A stretch of DNA of 64,000 bases, taken from assembly GCF_900109705.1 (NCBI RefSeq), contig NZ_FOAI01000007.1, positions 162,216-226,215 on the forward strand, given 5' to 3'. Numbering within the stretch: the first letter of the stretch is position 1; every line of letters begins with the position of its first letter. The position numbers were made by a program, and so were the translations under genes. Positions 51,565 through 60,737 of this stretch are shown piece after piece. The stretch comes from Roseivivax marinus. Its GTDB lineage: Bacteria > Pseudomonadota > Alphaproteobacteria > Rhodobacterales > Rhodobacteraceae. Under the pieces are notes generated by a model. The model was not told where the DNA came from, did no database searches, and saw only the letters and a list, made by a program, of their open reading frames with translations.

Positions 51565-54420
51565 TTACCGTCCCAGGATGAGCGAGTTCGGGTTGCGTTC
51601 GATGGTTCGGGCTAGCCGCTCGATGGCGTCGGCCGCCTCGGTCACCTGCCGGATCGCGGCGCGGGTGTCGCGCGAGAACTGCGCGTCCTCGTCGTAGGCC
51701 CCGAGCGTCGTGCCGGCCTGGTTGGCGAGCTGCTGCAGCTGCGCCGACAGCGCCGGAAGCGTCTGCGCCGCGCTCTGGATCGACTGCGCCGCACCGCGTG
51801 CCGAGGCCAGCGTGGCGTTCGCGTTCTCGACCACGCCGCCGTCGCGAAGCTCGTCCAGCGTTGCCTGCACCGAGGCCAGCGCCTCGTTCAGCTCCTGCGG
51901 CAAGGCGCGTGTGCTCTCCTGTGAGATCAGCGCGTCGGCTGATGTCACGAGCTCCTGAACCTGTGCCACAAGCTGATCGATCTGCACCTCGCCGGCGCCC
52001 TCGACGATGCCGCGGGCCTCCTCGACGATGGCGGGCAGACCATCGGCGGCGGCCTCCACGTCCTCGACGGCGCGGATCACCTTGCCGACGGCGTCCTCGG
52101 CCTCGACCTGCGCGAGCAGCCGCGACAGCGTCTGTGCGGTGGTGTCGAGTTCGGTGAGGATGTCGCCGACCTGGGTGGGCAGGGTCCGCACGGCCTCGCT
52201 GTCCACGACACCGCGGGCGGAGGTCAGGATGCCGCGCAGCTCGGCCGGAACCGCCTGCACGTCTTCGTCCGCGACAAGGCCCTCGACCTGAGTGATCAGC
52301 GTTTGCGACGCACGCAGAAGGTCGGAAACCTGCGTCGCGATGGCGTCGAAGGGCAGGTCGCCAGCCTGGCCGATGACGCCCTGTGCCTCATCCAGCAGAG
52401 CGGGCAGACGGTCGGCGGCCTGACCGATCGAGGCGACGGCCTGAGTCAGCGTCTCGGCGGTGCCCTGAGCCTCGACCTCGGCCACGACCGAGTTGATCGA
52501 GGCCGACGTGGCCTGCAGCTCGTTCAGGAGCGCGGTGACCTCGGCGGGCAGACCCTGCACGCCCTCGCTGTCGACGACGCCACGCGCCGAGGACAGAAGG
52601 CCGCGCAGTTCGGTCGGCACGCCCTGGACGTCCTCGCTGCGGATCAGCTCCTCGACCGTGGTGACGGCGGTCTGCGTCGATTGCAGCAGCGCGGTGATCT
52701 CGGACGACAGATCCTGCAACGGCACCTCGTTGGCGCCGGCCAGCAAGGTCTCGGCTTGCTGAAGAAGGCCGGGCAGTTCCTCGGCGGCGGTGCCGATGCG
52801 CGCGACAGTTTCGGTGAGGGTCGTCGCGGTCTCGGCTTCCTCGATCTCGGCGAGGACCGTGTTCAGACGGTCGGCCGAGGTCTGCACCTGCTCCAGAAGA
52901 TCGGACACCTGCATCGGTATGTTCTGGACCGTATCGCTCTGGGTCAGGCCGCGGATCGCCGTGAGGATGCCGCGCACCTCGCCCGGGGTTTCCTGCAGGT
53001 CGTCATTGCCGATGAAGGAGGTTGCCTGGTTCATCAGGTCGATGGCCGACTGCATGACTTCCTCGATGGGCAGGTCGGCGACGCGCTGCAGCGCACCCTG
53101 GGCCGAGGCCTGCACGTCCGTCACCTCGGCGGGTGCGGTCGGGATCAGCGGGAACGGCTCCGCGTCGAGCTGAAGCTCAGCCTCGCTCGCCTCCGGGAAC
53201 TCGTCGAGCACGATCTTGAGGCCGCCGGTGATGATCGAGGCGTTGGTCAGCTGCGCGCGCAGGCCCTCGGCGATACGGTCCTCGAGATAATCGAAGAAGG
53301 CATCCTCTCCGGCATCGTCGTTCAGGCCCAGCCGCGACGGGTTGATCCGCGCGCTGACCAGCAGCCGCACCTCGTTGTCCCCGAAGCGATCCGAGTCCAC
53401 GAGGCCGGTCAGGCTCGAGACCTCGCCGACGCGAAGACCGCCCAGTTCGACCGCGGCGCCGGCCGAGAGGCCCGACAGGTTCTCGTCGAAGACGAACGAG
53501 ACGTCGACCGCCTCGCCCTCGCCCTCCACGAGGAAATCGTCACGGGCGGCTTCCTCGTCGGAGAACAGCTCGTATTCGACGCCCTCGGTGATCGGCTCGC
53601 CGCCCGATCCGAGCGTCGCGAACGTGACGCCGCCGGTGATGAGCGAGGCGAAGCTGTCGAAGTTCAGGCGCGCGCCGCCGGTGCCCAGCGAGAAGCTGAA
53701 GCCCGAGACGTCCCAGAACCGCGTCGAGGTGGACACGAGGTCGGTATAGTCGGCGTAGATGACCGCGTCGGCCGACACCGTTGCGCCGCCCGGATCGATC
53801 TGGCCGGCGTCCACCATGCCGACCTCGACGCCCTTGAACACGATGGGGGTCTTGGCGGTGGGCAGGCTTTGCGTCGACGTCAGCGTGAACTGCACGCCCT
53901 CCTGAGCGGCGCCGAGAAGCGGCTCGGACGACAGCCCTTCGAAATCGTAGGCCTGCTGGCCGGCCTCGCTGTCCCAGGCACCCTGGATGTAGACGCCGGA
54001 CAGAACGGTATCGAGGCCCGACACACCGCGTGCCGACACTTCGGGACGCACGACCCAGAACCGGGCATCCTCGTCGATATATTCGGCCATCGACTTCTCG
54101 ACCCGCACCGAGACGACCACGTGCTCGAGACCCGCGTCGAAGCTGACCTCCTCGACCACGCCGACACCGATGTCGCGGTAGCGCAGCTCGGTCTCGTCGG
54201 CGGTGATGCCGGCGGCGTTCTCGAAGGCGATCTCGATCACCGGACCCTGGTCGTTGTAGTTGCGCCACGCCGCACCGAGCGCGATGGCCAGCGCCACGAT
54301 GGGGATCAGCCAGACGATCGAGACGCGCTCCCAGATGGAGCGGCGCTCGTGCTCGACCGGCACGGGGCCGGGCTGGCCGCGATCCTCGGGACGGTCGGTG
54401 TCGGTGGGGGTATCGTTCAC
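51565..54420 (-). CDS. pqiB: PqiB-like MCE protein with extended repeat region
   Basis: A 951-residue protein, far longer than E. coli PqiB (546). After a cytoplasmic tail rich in Asp/Glu, a single membrane helix lies at about residues 33-52. Three MCE domains follow (about 58-150, 174-285 and 300-410). The rest is helical with three tandem repeats: 485-607, 608-730 (both 123 residues) and 731-846 (116). The start is GTG 54420, overlapping the second pqiA stop (GTGA). PqiB forms a hexameric tunnel carrying lipids across the periplasm; the repeats should lengthen its coiled-coil needle. Identity is from MCE domains plus pqiA and pqiC neighbours. Confidence 0.93.
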   Translation of the reverse strand: MNDTPTDTDRPEDRGQPGPVPVEHERRSIWERVSIVWLIPIVALAIALGAAWRNYNDQGPVIEIAFENAAGITADETELRYRDIGVGVVEEVSFDAGLEHVVVSVRVEKSMAEYIDEDARFWVVRPEVSARGVSGLDTVLSGVYIQGAWDSEAGQQAYDFEGLSSEPLLGAAQEGVQFTLTSTQSLPTAKTPIVFKGVEVGMVDAGQIDPGGATVSADAVIYADYTDLVSTSTRFWDVSGFSFSLGTGGARLNFDSFASLITGGVTFATLGSGGEPITEGVEYELFSDEEAARDDFLVEGEGEAVDVSFVFDENLSGLSAGAAVELGGLRVGEVSSLTGLVDSDRFGDNEVRLLVSARINPSRLGLNDDAGEDAFFDYLEDRIAEGLRAQLTNASIITGGLKIVLDEFPEASEAELQLDAEPFPLIPTAPAEVTDVQASAQGALQRVADLPIEEVMQSAIDLMNQATSFIGNDDLQETPGEVRGILTAIRGLTQSDTVQNIPMQVSDLLEQVQTSADRLNTVLAEIEEAETATTLTETVARIGTAAEELPGLLQQAETLLAGANEVPLQDLSSEITALLQSTQTAVTTVEELIRSEDVQGVPTELRGLLSSARGVVDSEGVQGLPAEVTALLNELQATSASINSVVAEVEAQGTAETLTQAVASIGQAADRLPALLDEAQGVIGQAGDLPFDAIATQVSDLLRASQTLITQVEGLVADEDVQAVPAELRGILTSARGVVDSEAVRTLPTQVGDILTELDTTAQTLSRLLAQVEAEDAVGKVIRAVEDVEAAADGLPAIVEEARGIVEGAGEVQIDQLVAQVQELVTSADALISQESTRALPQELNEALASVQATLDELRDGGVVENANATLASARGAAQSIQSAAQTLPALSAQLQQLANQAGTTLGAYDEDAQFSRDTRAAIRQVTEAADAIERLARTIERNPNSLILGR
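51883..52968 (-). repeat. Three tandem ~123-codon repeats inside pqiB
   Basis: Units at 52600-52968, 52231-52599 and 51883-52230. Each starts with a variant of (I/L)L(T/S)(A/S)xRGxxxSxxVxxLPxQV and contains a central A-A-x-x-LP segment. Units 2 and 3 share RGVVDSE exactly. Partial flanking copies suggest growth by unequal crossing-over. Confidence 0.85.
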
Positions 54421-55034
54421 TGGGTGTCGTCCCGTCTGTTCTTGCGTGCCCGGTCCCAGATGAGCCGGGAGTCGAAGCTCTGCGCCGAGAGCATTGTGAA
54501 GACCACCGACAGCGCGAAGGTCAACGCCGCGGGGCCCGGAGTGATGGAGGCGACCGAAGACAGTTGCACCAGTGCCGACAGGATCGCGACGACGAAGACG
54601 TCGATCATCGACCAGCGGCCGATGAACTCGACGATCTCGTAGACATGCTGGCGCCGCGTCGGCGGCACGTGCGATCCGCGCCGCGCCGAGATGGCGAGAA
54701 AGGCGATGGCCATGAACTTGCCGACCGGGATCAGCACGCTCGCGATGAGGATGATCGCGGCGATGCCGTAGGCGCCGTGGTGGGCGATCTCGACCGCGCC
54801 GCCGACGATGGTGTTCGACGAGCTCTGCACCAGCGTCTCGGTCACCAGCATCGGGTAGAGGTTGGCGGGGATGTAGCAGACGAGGCCCGCGATCCACCAT
54901 GCCCAGACCTTCTGCAGGCTGGCGGTGTCGCGCGACACAAGCCGCGCGCCGCAGCGGCCGCACCGCTCGGTCTCGGCGGGCCAGACCCGCGCGCAGGCGC
55001 GGCAGGCCACGAGGCCTGCCTCGCGGGCGGTCAC
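54417..55034 (-). CDS. pqiA: PqiA-like membrane protein, second half-size gene
   Basis: A 205-residue protein corresponding to one PqiA domain. A zinc-ribbon-like start has CRAC and CGRC Cys pairs near residues 12-38, followed by four membrane segments. PqiA-type sequence includes IPANLYPMLV and IASVLIPVGKFMAIAFLAI, plus a RQHVYEIVEFIGRWSMIDVFVVAIL loop. It starts at GTG 55034, overlapping the first pqiA-like gene by four bases (GTGA), and overlaps pqiB the same way. In E. coli both halves form one protein; here they are separate. It probably feeds lipids into the PqiB tunnel from the inner membrane. Confidence 0.88.
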   Translation of the reverse strand: MTAREAGLVACRACARVWPAETERCGRCGARLVSRDTASLQKVWAWWIAGLVCYIPANLYPMLVTETLVQSSSNTIVGGAVEIAHHGAYGIAAIILIASVLIPVGKFMAIAFLAISARRGSHVPPTRRQHVYEIVEFIGRWSMIDVFVVAILSALVQLSSVASITPGPAALTFALSVVFTMLSAQSFDSRLIWDRARKNRRDDTQ

Positions 55035-55708
55035 TCGCGCGGACGTTCCAGAGACTTCCATACCGACCATGTGCAGAGATAGTTGTCGTTGAAGAGGACG
55101 ATCACGACCAGGACCGAGAACATCCAGAAGGCGGGGCCGAAGCCGATCTGCGCGAGGTCGGCCACCTTGACCAGGGCTACGGCGCAGCCGATCGCGAAGA
55201 TCTCGGCCATCGACCACGGCTTGAGTTCCTGGCTCCAGCGGAAGGCCCGGCGGGCGTGTCGCGCGGGAGGACGGTCGAAGACGACGGGCGTCAGGACGTA
55301 AAGGATCAGCAGCATCCGGACCAGCGGCACCACCACGATCACCGCCGCGGTGGCCAGCCCGAGAAGCGCCATCGGCCCGGTCTCGAACGCCGTCGCCGCA
55401 TCGAGGATCGAAGCCGAATTGCCAAGGCCCAGCCGGTGGATGTCGAGGAACGGAAAGAACATCGCCGAGACCACGAGGATCAGGACCGCGACGGTCAGCG
55501 CGATGATCCGCATTCCCGCCTTGCGCTTGGGCGAGATCAGCACCGTGTGGCAGCGGTCGCAGACAGCGCGGCCCCCGACGGGAGGCATCTGCGCGACGTA
55601 GAGCGCGTCGCAGGACGGACACGCTATCAGCTCTTCGAGCGGGTGCCCGAGAGCGGTGCGTCCGGCGCGCGGATCGTCGGTGTCGAGAGAGGCGGCAGCG
55701 TCTGTCAT
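55031..55708 (-). CDS. pqiA: PqiA-like membrane protein, first half-size gene
   Basis: A 225-residue protein with zinc-ribbon CPSC and CDRC Cys pairs near residues 30-55, then four membrane segments. The PqiA pattern LILVVSAMFFPFLDIHRLGLGNSASIL and the loop RWSQELKPWSMAEIFAIGCAVALVKVADLA are present. It corresponds to the other PqiA domain; together with the overlapping downstream gene it rebuilds a full PqiA. The start ATG 55708 sets the first operon gene. Upstream is a 289-base region divergent from the flavin monooxygenase operon; it contains no other recognisable gene. Confidence 0.88.
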   Translation of the reverse strand: MTDAAASLDTDDPRAGRTALGHPLEELIACPSCDALYVAQMPPVGGRAVCDRCHTVLISPKRKAGMRIIALTVAVLILVVSAMFFPFLDIHRLGLGNSASILDAATAFETGPMALLGLATAAVIVVVPLVRMLLILYVLTPVVFDRPPARHARRAFRWSQELKPWSMAEIFAIGCAVALVKVADLAQIGFGPAFWMFSVLVVIVLFNDNYLCTWSVWKSLERPRE

Positions 55709-55997
55709 TGTCGCGCGAGTCTTGTGTTTCGGGGGCGTGAAGTCCAGCCCGGCAGGCGCACGGTGCTGCGACCTGTCGCATAGTTGATGCACGCAGGATG
55801 CATGTTTCGCGACATGCGGTCGCGGTTCTCGGTTCTTGCCCGTCGGGCGGGCAGGTCGCGGGGCGTTCGGGCCGCCGAACGGCCCGCGCGACCGTGGCGC
55901 CGGTCACCGGGGCGAGAGACCCCGAGATTGATGCCCCCCCGCCCCGGTGCTACGCAGACCCATCCCGCGCCGAAGGGCCGCCGCCGAGAGACCCGAC

Positions 55998-57155
55998 ATG
56001 ACGATCGTGCCCGTCACCTCCGCCGACCTCGACGCCGCCGAGGTCTCGTGGTTCGCTGCCCTCTGCTCGGACGACTACCGCTTTCTCGGAGTGCCGGACG
56101 GCGATCTCCGCTCAAGCTGGGACCACTGCGCGGGCATCCTGCAGGAGGCCGAGCGGCAAGGCTTCCGCAACATCCTCTGCCCGTCGAGCTATCAGGTCGG
56201 ACAAGACACGCTGTCCTTCGTCGCGGCCGGGTCGCAGGTCACGTCGGACATCAACATGCTGGCCGCGATCCGCTGCGGAGAAATGCAGCCGATCATGCTG
56301 GCGCGCACGGTGGCGACGCTCGACCACATGCTCGAGGGGCGGCTGACGCTCAACGTCATCTCGTCGGACTTCCCCGGAGAGACCGCCGACAGCGCCTTCC
56401 GCTACCAGCGCTCGCGCGAGGTCGTGGAGATCCTCAAGCAGGCGTGGACGCGCGACCGGATCGACCACGTCGGCGAGGTCTATGCCTTCGAGGGCGTGCC
56501 GACAGAGCCCGCGAAGCCCTACCAGCAGAATGGCGGGCCGCTCCTCTATTTCGGCGGCTACAGCCCGCACGCGCTGGAGCTGTGCGGCCAGCATTGCGAC
56601 GTCTACCTGATGTGGCCCGAGCCCGAAGAGCAGCTTGCCCAGCGGATGCGCGACGTGAACGCGGTGGCCGAACGGTACGGCCGCACGCTCGATTACGGGC
56701 TGCGGGTCCACGTCATCGTGCGCGATACCGAGGCGGAGGCGCGCGAATATGCCGATCACCTCGTCTCGAAGCTCGACGACGAGCTTGGCCAGCTGATCCG
56801 CGACCGGGCGCATGACAGCACGTCGCTCGGCGTGTCCCACCAGGCGCGGGCGCGCGAGTTGGCGGACCGGTTCGGCTACGTCGAGCCGCACCTCTGGACC
56901 GGGATCGGACGGGCCCGCTCGGGCTGCGGCGCGGCCCTTGTCGGATCGGTGGATCAGGTCATGTCCAAGCTCGAACGATACCGGGAGATGGGCATCCGGT
57001 CCTTCATCTTCTCGGGCTATCCGCATCTCGACGAATGCCGCATCTTCGGCCAAATGGTGCTGCCGCACCTGACCACCTGCTCGCTGCCGCATGTCTACGG
57101 CCGCGTGCCCGACACCACCCCGGCCACCCCGCTGGGCAAAGGAGAGCGCCGGTGA
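55998..57155 (+). CDS. LLM class flavin-dependent monooxygenase (SsuD-like)
   Basis: A 385-residue bacterial-luciferase-fold enzyme close to alkanesulfonate monooxygenase. Typical segments are LARTVATLDHMLEGRLTLNVISSDFPGE, the 'RYQRSREVVEILKQAWT' helix, GRARSGCGAALVGSVDQV and FIFSGYPHLDECR near the C-terminus. Such enzymes use FMNH2 and oxygen to cleave C-S bonds of sulfonates to an aldehyde and sulfite; related ones act on nitrilotriacetate or pyrimidines. The start ATG 55998 follows GAGAGACCCGAC. It is coupled to an aldo/keto reductase by a GTGA overlap and followed by a flavin reductase, which would supply the reduced flavin. Confidence 0.88.
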   Translation: MTIVPVTSADLDAAEVSWFAALCSDDYRFLGVPDGDLRSSWDHCAGILQEAERQGFRNILCPSSYQVGQDTLSFVAAGSQVTSDINMLAAIRCGEMQPIMLARTVATLDHMLEGRLTLNVISSDFPGETADSAFRYQRSREVVEILKQAWTRDRIDHVGEVYAFEGVPTEPAKPYQQNGGPLLYFGGYSPHALELCGQHCDVYLMWPEPEEQLAQRMRDVNAVAERYGRTLDYGLRVHVIVRDTEAEAREYADHLVSKLDDELGQLIRDRAHDSTSLGVSHQARARELADRFGYVEPHLWTGIGRARSGCGAALVGSVDQVMSKLERYREMGIRSFIFSGYPHLDECRIFGQMVLPHLTTCSLPHVYGRVPDTTPATPLGKGERR

Positions 57156-58048
57156 CAGTCAGCCGCGTCAAACTCGCCGACGACCTCGAGTTCAGCCGCA
57201 TCGTCTACGGCATGTGGCGGCTGTCGGACGTTGCCGACACTTCGCCGGCCCATGTCCGCATCAAGATCGAGGCCTGCCTCGAGCAGGGCATCACCACGAT
57301 GGACCAGGCCGACATCTACGGCGGATACGCCGCCGAGGAGGTTATGGGCCGGGCGCTTGCGGGGACCGACCTGCGCGAGGGCATCGAGATCGTCACCAAA
57401 TGCGACATCGTCGCGCCTGTCGGCCGCCACGCGGATGCGAAGGTCAAGCACTACGACACCTCGGCCGCGCATATCGAGGCGTCGGTGGACCACTCGCTGC
57501 GCCTGATGGGGATCGAGCGTATCGACCTGCTTTTGATCCACCGGCCCGATCCGCTGATGGACCACCACGAAACCGGCGCCGCACTCGACGGGCTGATCGC
57601 TGCCGGAAAGGTCGGGCATGTGGGCGTGTCGAATTTCCGTCCGTGGGACTGGTCGCTTCTTCAGTCGGCGATGAATGCGACGCTCGCGACCAACCAGATC
57701 GAGCTGTCCTTGCTGGCGCACGCGGGCTTCAGCAACGGCGACGTGGCCTTTTTGCAGGAGCGGGGCGTGCCGCCGATGGCATGGTCGCCACTGGCCGGGG
57801 GCTCTCTCTTCGCCGAAAGCTCGGCCCGGATGCGGACGGCGCTGGACGAGGTCGGACACGCCCACGGGGTCGATGCGTCCGCCGTCGCGATCGCGTGGCT
57901 CCTGCGGCATCCGGCCAATATCCTGCCGGTGATGGGCACCAACAACCTCGACCGTATCCGCACGCTGGCAGATGCCGAAAAGGTGGACCTCGACCGCCAG
58001 ACGTGGTTCCACCTCTACGAACTTGCGCTGGGGCACGAGGTGCCGTGA
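57152..58048 (+). CDS. Aldo/keto reductase (YdhF-like)
   Basis: A 298-residue TIM-barrel oxidoreductase. The catalytic set is visible: Asp/Tyr in MDQADIYGGY, Lys in IVTKCDI and His in LLIHRPDPLMD. GHVGVSNFRPWDWSLLQ and MAWSPLAGG line the cofactor site. The order and wording closely resemble E. coli YdhF. It reduces a carbonyl with NAD(P)H. Between a C-S cleaving monooxygenase and its flavin reductase, it could reduce the aldehyde left after desulfonation, as SmoB does in the sulfo-SMO pathway. The GTG start at 57152 overlaps the monooxygenase stop. Confidence 0.92.
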   Translation: MTVSRVKLADDLEFSRIVYGMWRLSDVADTSPAHVRIKIEACLEQGITTMDQADIYGGYAAEEVMGRALAGTDLREGIEIVTKCDIVAPVGRHADAKVKHYDTSAAHIEASVDHSLRLMGIERIDLLLIHRPDPLMDHHETGAALDGLIAAGKVGHVGVSNFRPWDWSLLQSAMNATLATNQIELSLLAHAGFSNGDVAFLQERGVPPMAWSPLAGGSLFAESSARMRTALDEVGHAHGVDASAVAIAWLLRHPANILPVMGTNNLDRIRTLADAEKVDLDRQTWFHLYELALGHEVP

Positions 58049-58049
58049 G

Positions 58050-58568
58050 ATGGACGGGTCGATGAGCATGGAAGAACAGACCTTCGAGCCCGGGCCCGAG
58101 ACGCAGCGCGCGTTCCGGGATGCCTTGGGCCGCTTTGCCACCGGGGTCACCATCGTGACCACGCAGACGACGGACGGCCCCATCGCGATCACCGCCAACA
58201 GCTTCGCCTCGCTGTCGCTGGACCCGCCGCTGGTGCTTTGGTCGCCCGCCAAGGCGTCGAGCCGGTTCGGGCCGTTCACCGAGGCGCGGCACTTCGCGAT
58301 CCACGTGCTGGCCGCCGACCAGGCGGCCTTGTGCAGCGAGGTGGCCAAGGACGCCCGCCGGTTTAGGCCGGGTGACCTGACCGAGAATGACAAGGGTGTG
58401 CCGCTGATCGACGGCGCGCTCGCGCATTTCGAATGCGCGCGAGAGGCGATCCATGACGGCGGCGACCATGTCATCGTCGTCGGACGGGTCGAGCGGGTGC
58501 GTCGCCGAGACGGAGAGCCGCTGCTGTTCCTGAATGGGCAATACGGCGAGTTCGCCGCCCGCGGCTGA
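58050..58568 (+). CDS. Flavin reductase family protein
   Basis: A 172-residue split-barrel FMN-binding protein. The hallmark ALGRFATGVTIVTTQTTDGPIAITANSFASLSLDPPLVLWSPAKAS near residues 25-70 is followed by HFAIHVLAADQ, and a conserved GDHVIVVGRVERV strand near the C-terminus. It reduces free FMN/FAD with NAD(P)H for a partner monooxygenase. It starts one base after the aldo/keto reductase stop; alternative starts at 58062 and 58068 exist. The partner is almost certainly the SsuD-like enzyme two genes upstream. Confidence 0.92.
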   Translation: MDGSMSMEEQTFEPGPETQRAFRDALGRFATGVTIVTTQTTDGPIAITANSFASLSLDPPLVLWSPAKASSRFGPFTEARHFAIHVLAADQAALCSEVAKDARRFRPGDLTENDKGVPLIDGALAHFECAREAIHDGGDHVIVVGRVERVRRRDGEPLLFLNGQYGEFAARG

Positions 58569-58644
58569 GCGTCGCTTAGGCCCCCCGCATCAGAGACGGG
58601 CCGGAACATCGGCCGCGCGGAGACGGGGCGGAAGGGAGGAGAGG

Positions 58645-59232
58645 ATGGGCGTCGTGCGCGGACTGCTGGTTCCGTTCGGGCTCTGGAACGACTGGGCGCT
58701 CGCCGCCGCGCGGGTGATCGCGCTGGCTGCGCTTGGCGCCATGGTCGTGGTGATCCTCACACAGGTCTTTTTCCGTTACGTGCTGAACGACGCGCTTCCC
58801 TGGCCGGACGAGGCGGCGCGCTTTCTCATGCTGTGGATGACCGGGCTGGCCGCGCCGACGGCGTTCCGGCACGGCGGCTTCGTCGCCATCGACATGGTTC
58901 GGACGCTGCTGCCCGCCACCGTCGCGGGCGTGCTGAACCTGATCCTTCTGGCGATGTCGCTCACGGTGCTTCTGGTCGGCGCGCAGCTTGGCTGGACGCA
59001 TGTGAACTCGGGCTGGCTCTTCAACTCTTCGTCGCTGCGACTGCCGCTCGACATGGTGGGCGGAGAGCCGGTGCGGATCAAGCTGGCCTGGATGTACCTG
59101 TCGCTCTTCACCGGGATGGTCCTGCTGACCGTGGTCAACGTCGAGCTGATCCTGCGCGAGGTCCTGTGTCTTGCCGGTGAGGCCGCCCGCCTGCCGAGCT
59201 ACGCCCGCTCCGACGTGCCGGAGGCCGAGTGA
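58645..59232 (+). CDS. TRAP transporter small permease (DctQ family), second system
   Basis: A 195-residue protein with four membrane segments. The DctQ motif QVFFRYVLNDALPWPDEAARFLMLWMTGLAAPTAFR is clear. The start ATG 58645 follows GGAAGGGAGGAGAGG. It overlaps the large permease by one base (TGATG). It belongs to a second TRAP importer whose genes follow the monooxygenase set after a 76-base gap, so the transporter probably imports the substrate of that set. It is not closely similar to the DctQ at 25.6 kb. Confidence 0.92.
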   Translation: MGVVRGLLVPFGLWNDWALAAARVIALAALGAMVVVILTQVFFRYVLNDALPWPDEAARFLMLWMTGLAAPTAFRHGGFVAIDMVRTLLPATVAGVLNLILLAMSLTVLLVGAQLGWTHVNSGWLFNSSSLRLPLDMVGGEPVRIKLAWMYLSLFTGMVLLTVVNVELILREVLCLAGEAARLPSYARSDVPEAE

Positions 59233-60707
59233 TGCTGCTCTGGTTCCTGCCGGTGTTCCTGTCGCTCCTGCTGATCGGCCTGCCGGTCTTCTTCGCGCTG
59301 CTGTTCGCGCCCGGTGCGCTCTTGTGGCTCAACGGGCAGGAGCGCGATCTCGCCCTGCTTTACCGCAACCTTTACAACGGTATGGACAGCTTCCCGCTGA
59401 TGGCGCTGCCGTTCTTCCTGCTCGCGGGCGAGATCATGAACCGCGGTGGCATCACCGAGCGGCTGGTGGCCTTCGCGCAGGCGTTCATGGGGCACCTGCG
59501 CGGCGGCCTGGCGCACGTCAACATCCTGTCGTCGATCCTGTTTGCGGGGCTCTCGGGCTCGGCCGTGGCGGACACCTCGGCGCTGGGCTCGACCCTGATC
59601 CCGGCGATGGAGCGGCAGGGCTACGCCCGGCGCTTCGCGGCGGCGATCACGGCGGCCTCGTCTGTCATCGGTCCGATCATCCCGCCCTCGGGCATCATGA
59701 TCATCTACGCCTACGTCATGGGCCAGTCGGTGGCCGCGCTGTTCCTTGCAGGCATCGTGCCGGGCCTGCTGGTCGGGTTGGGCCTCATGGTGACGGTGCG
59801 TCTGCTGGCCGACCGCTACGACCTGCCGCGGGCCGAGCGCATCGTCGAGCGGAACGCGGCCATCGCACCGCTGGAATACTGGGTCAGCTTCGTGCTGCTG
59901 CGGCTGAACCTCGCCGGCCTGTTCTACATGCTGACATGGGCACTGCCAGGGGGCTGGGCGGTGGGCGGCTGGGCCGTCTACCTCGCGCTGCTGGTCCCGG
60001 CGCATTTCGCTCTGGTCTGGTATCGCGGGCGCTGCACGCCGGACTTCCGCACCGTGTGCAAGAAGGCCGTGGCCCCGATGCAGACGCCGATCATCATCCT
60101 CGGCGGCATCCTGATCGGCGTCTTCACCCCGACCGAGGCCGCGGCCATCGCGGTGGCCTACGCGCTGATCGTGTCCTTCGGTGTCCTGCGGGTGATGACG
60201 GTCGCGGACCTCGGCGACGTGCTGCGCCGCTCGGCCATCGCCTCGGCCACGGTGCTGCTGCTGGTCGGCGCGGCGGTCGCGTTCAAGACCGTGGTCAGCC
60301 TCAGCCACGCGCCCGAGATCCTCGCCGAGTTCATCCTCGGCCTGTCCGAGAACCCGCTGACGCTGCTTTTTCTGATCAACGTGCTGCTGTTCTTCGTGGG
60401 CATGTTCCTCGACGCCGGGCCGGCGATCATCATTCTCGGGCCGATCCTCGGTCCTGTCTTCACCGGGCTCGGGGTCGATCCCGTCCACTTCGCCATCATC
60501 ATGAGCGTGAACCTCACCGTGGGCCTTGCCACGCCGCCCATGGGGCTGGTGCTGTTCGTGGCCTCCAGCGTGTCTGGCGAACGGGTGGAGACCATCTCGA
60601 AGGCGATCCTGCCCTTCCTCGCCGTCGAAATCGCGGTAATCTTCCTGATAACCTACGTTCCGGCGATCTCCATGACGATCCCGCGCCTCGCGGGCTTCGC
60701 GATCTAG
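59232..60707 (+). CDS. TRAP transporter large permease (DctM family), second system
   Basis: A 491-residue permease. Family motifs are LPFFLLAGEIMNRGGI, SILFAGLSGSAVADTSALGSTLIPAMERQGY, IGPIIPPSGIMIIYAYVMGQSVAALFLAGIVPG and VGLATPPMGLVLFVASSVSG. It is longer than the DctM at 26.1 kb by an extra membrane pair in the middle (about residues 220-260). It provides the transport path for an organic anion. The start is ATG 59232 overlapping dctQ; the GTG at 59229 is just upstream. The binding protein gene follows after 30 bases. Confidence 0.94.
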   Translation: MLLWFLPVFLSLLLIGLPVFFALLFAPGALLWLNGQERDLALLYRNLYNGMDSFPLMALPFFLLAGEIMNRGGITERLVAFAQAFMGHLRGGLAHVNILSSILFAGLSGSAVADTSALGSTLIPAMERQGYARRFAAAITAASSVIGPIIPPSGIMIIYAYVMGQSVAALFLAGIVPGLLVGLGLMVTVRLLADRYDLPRAERIVERNAAIAPLEYWVSFVLLRLNLAGLFYMLTWALPGGWAVGGWAVYLALLVPAHFALVWYRGRCTPDFRTVCKKAVAPMQTPIIILGGILIGVFTPTEAAAIAVAYALIVSFGVLRVMTVADLGDVLRRSAIASATVLLLVGAAVAFKTVVSLSHAPEILAEFILGLSENPLTLLFLINVLLFFVGMFLDAGPAIIILGPILGPVFTGLGVDPVHFAIIMSVNLTVGLATPPMGLVLFVASSVSGERVETISKAILPFLAVEIAVIFLITYVPAISMTIPRLAGFAI

Positions 60708-60737
60708 ACCATCCAGCATCACAAGGGAGGCTTCGAC

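Noticed and set aside
52303..54642. Long plus-strand open frame (779 codons) opposite pqiB
   Set aside because: It is the mirror of the pqiB repeats and MCE domains. Its repeated pattern follows from the repeats on the coding strand, and it has no start signal.
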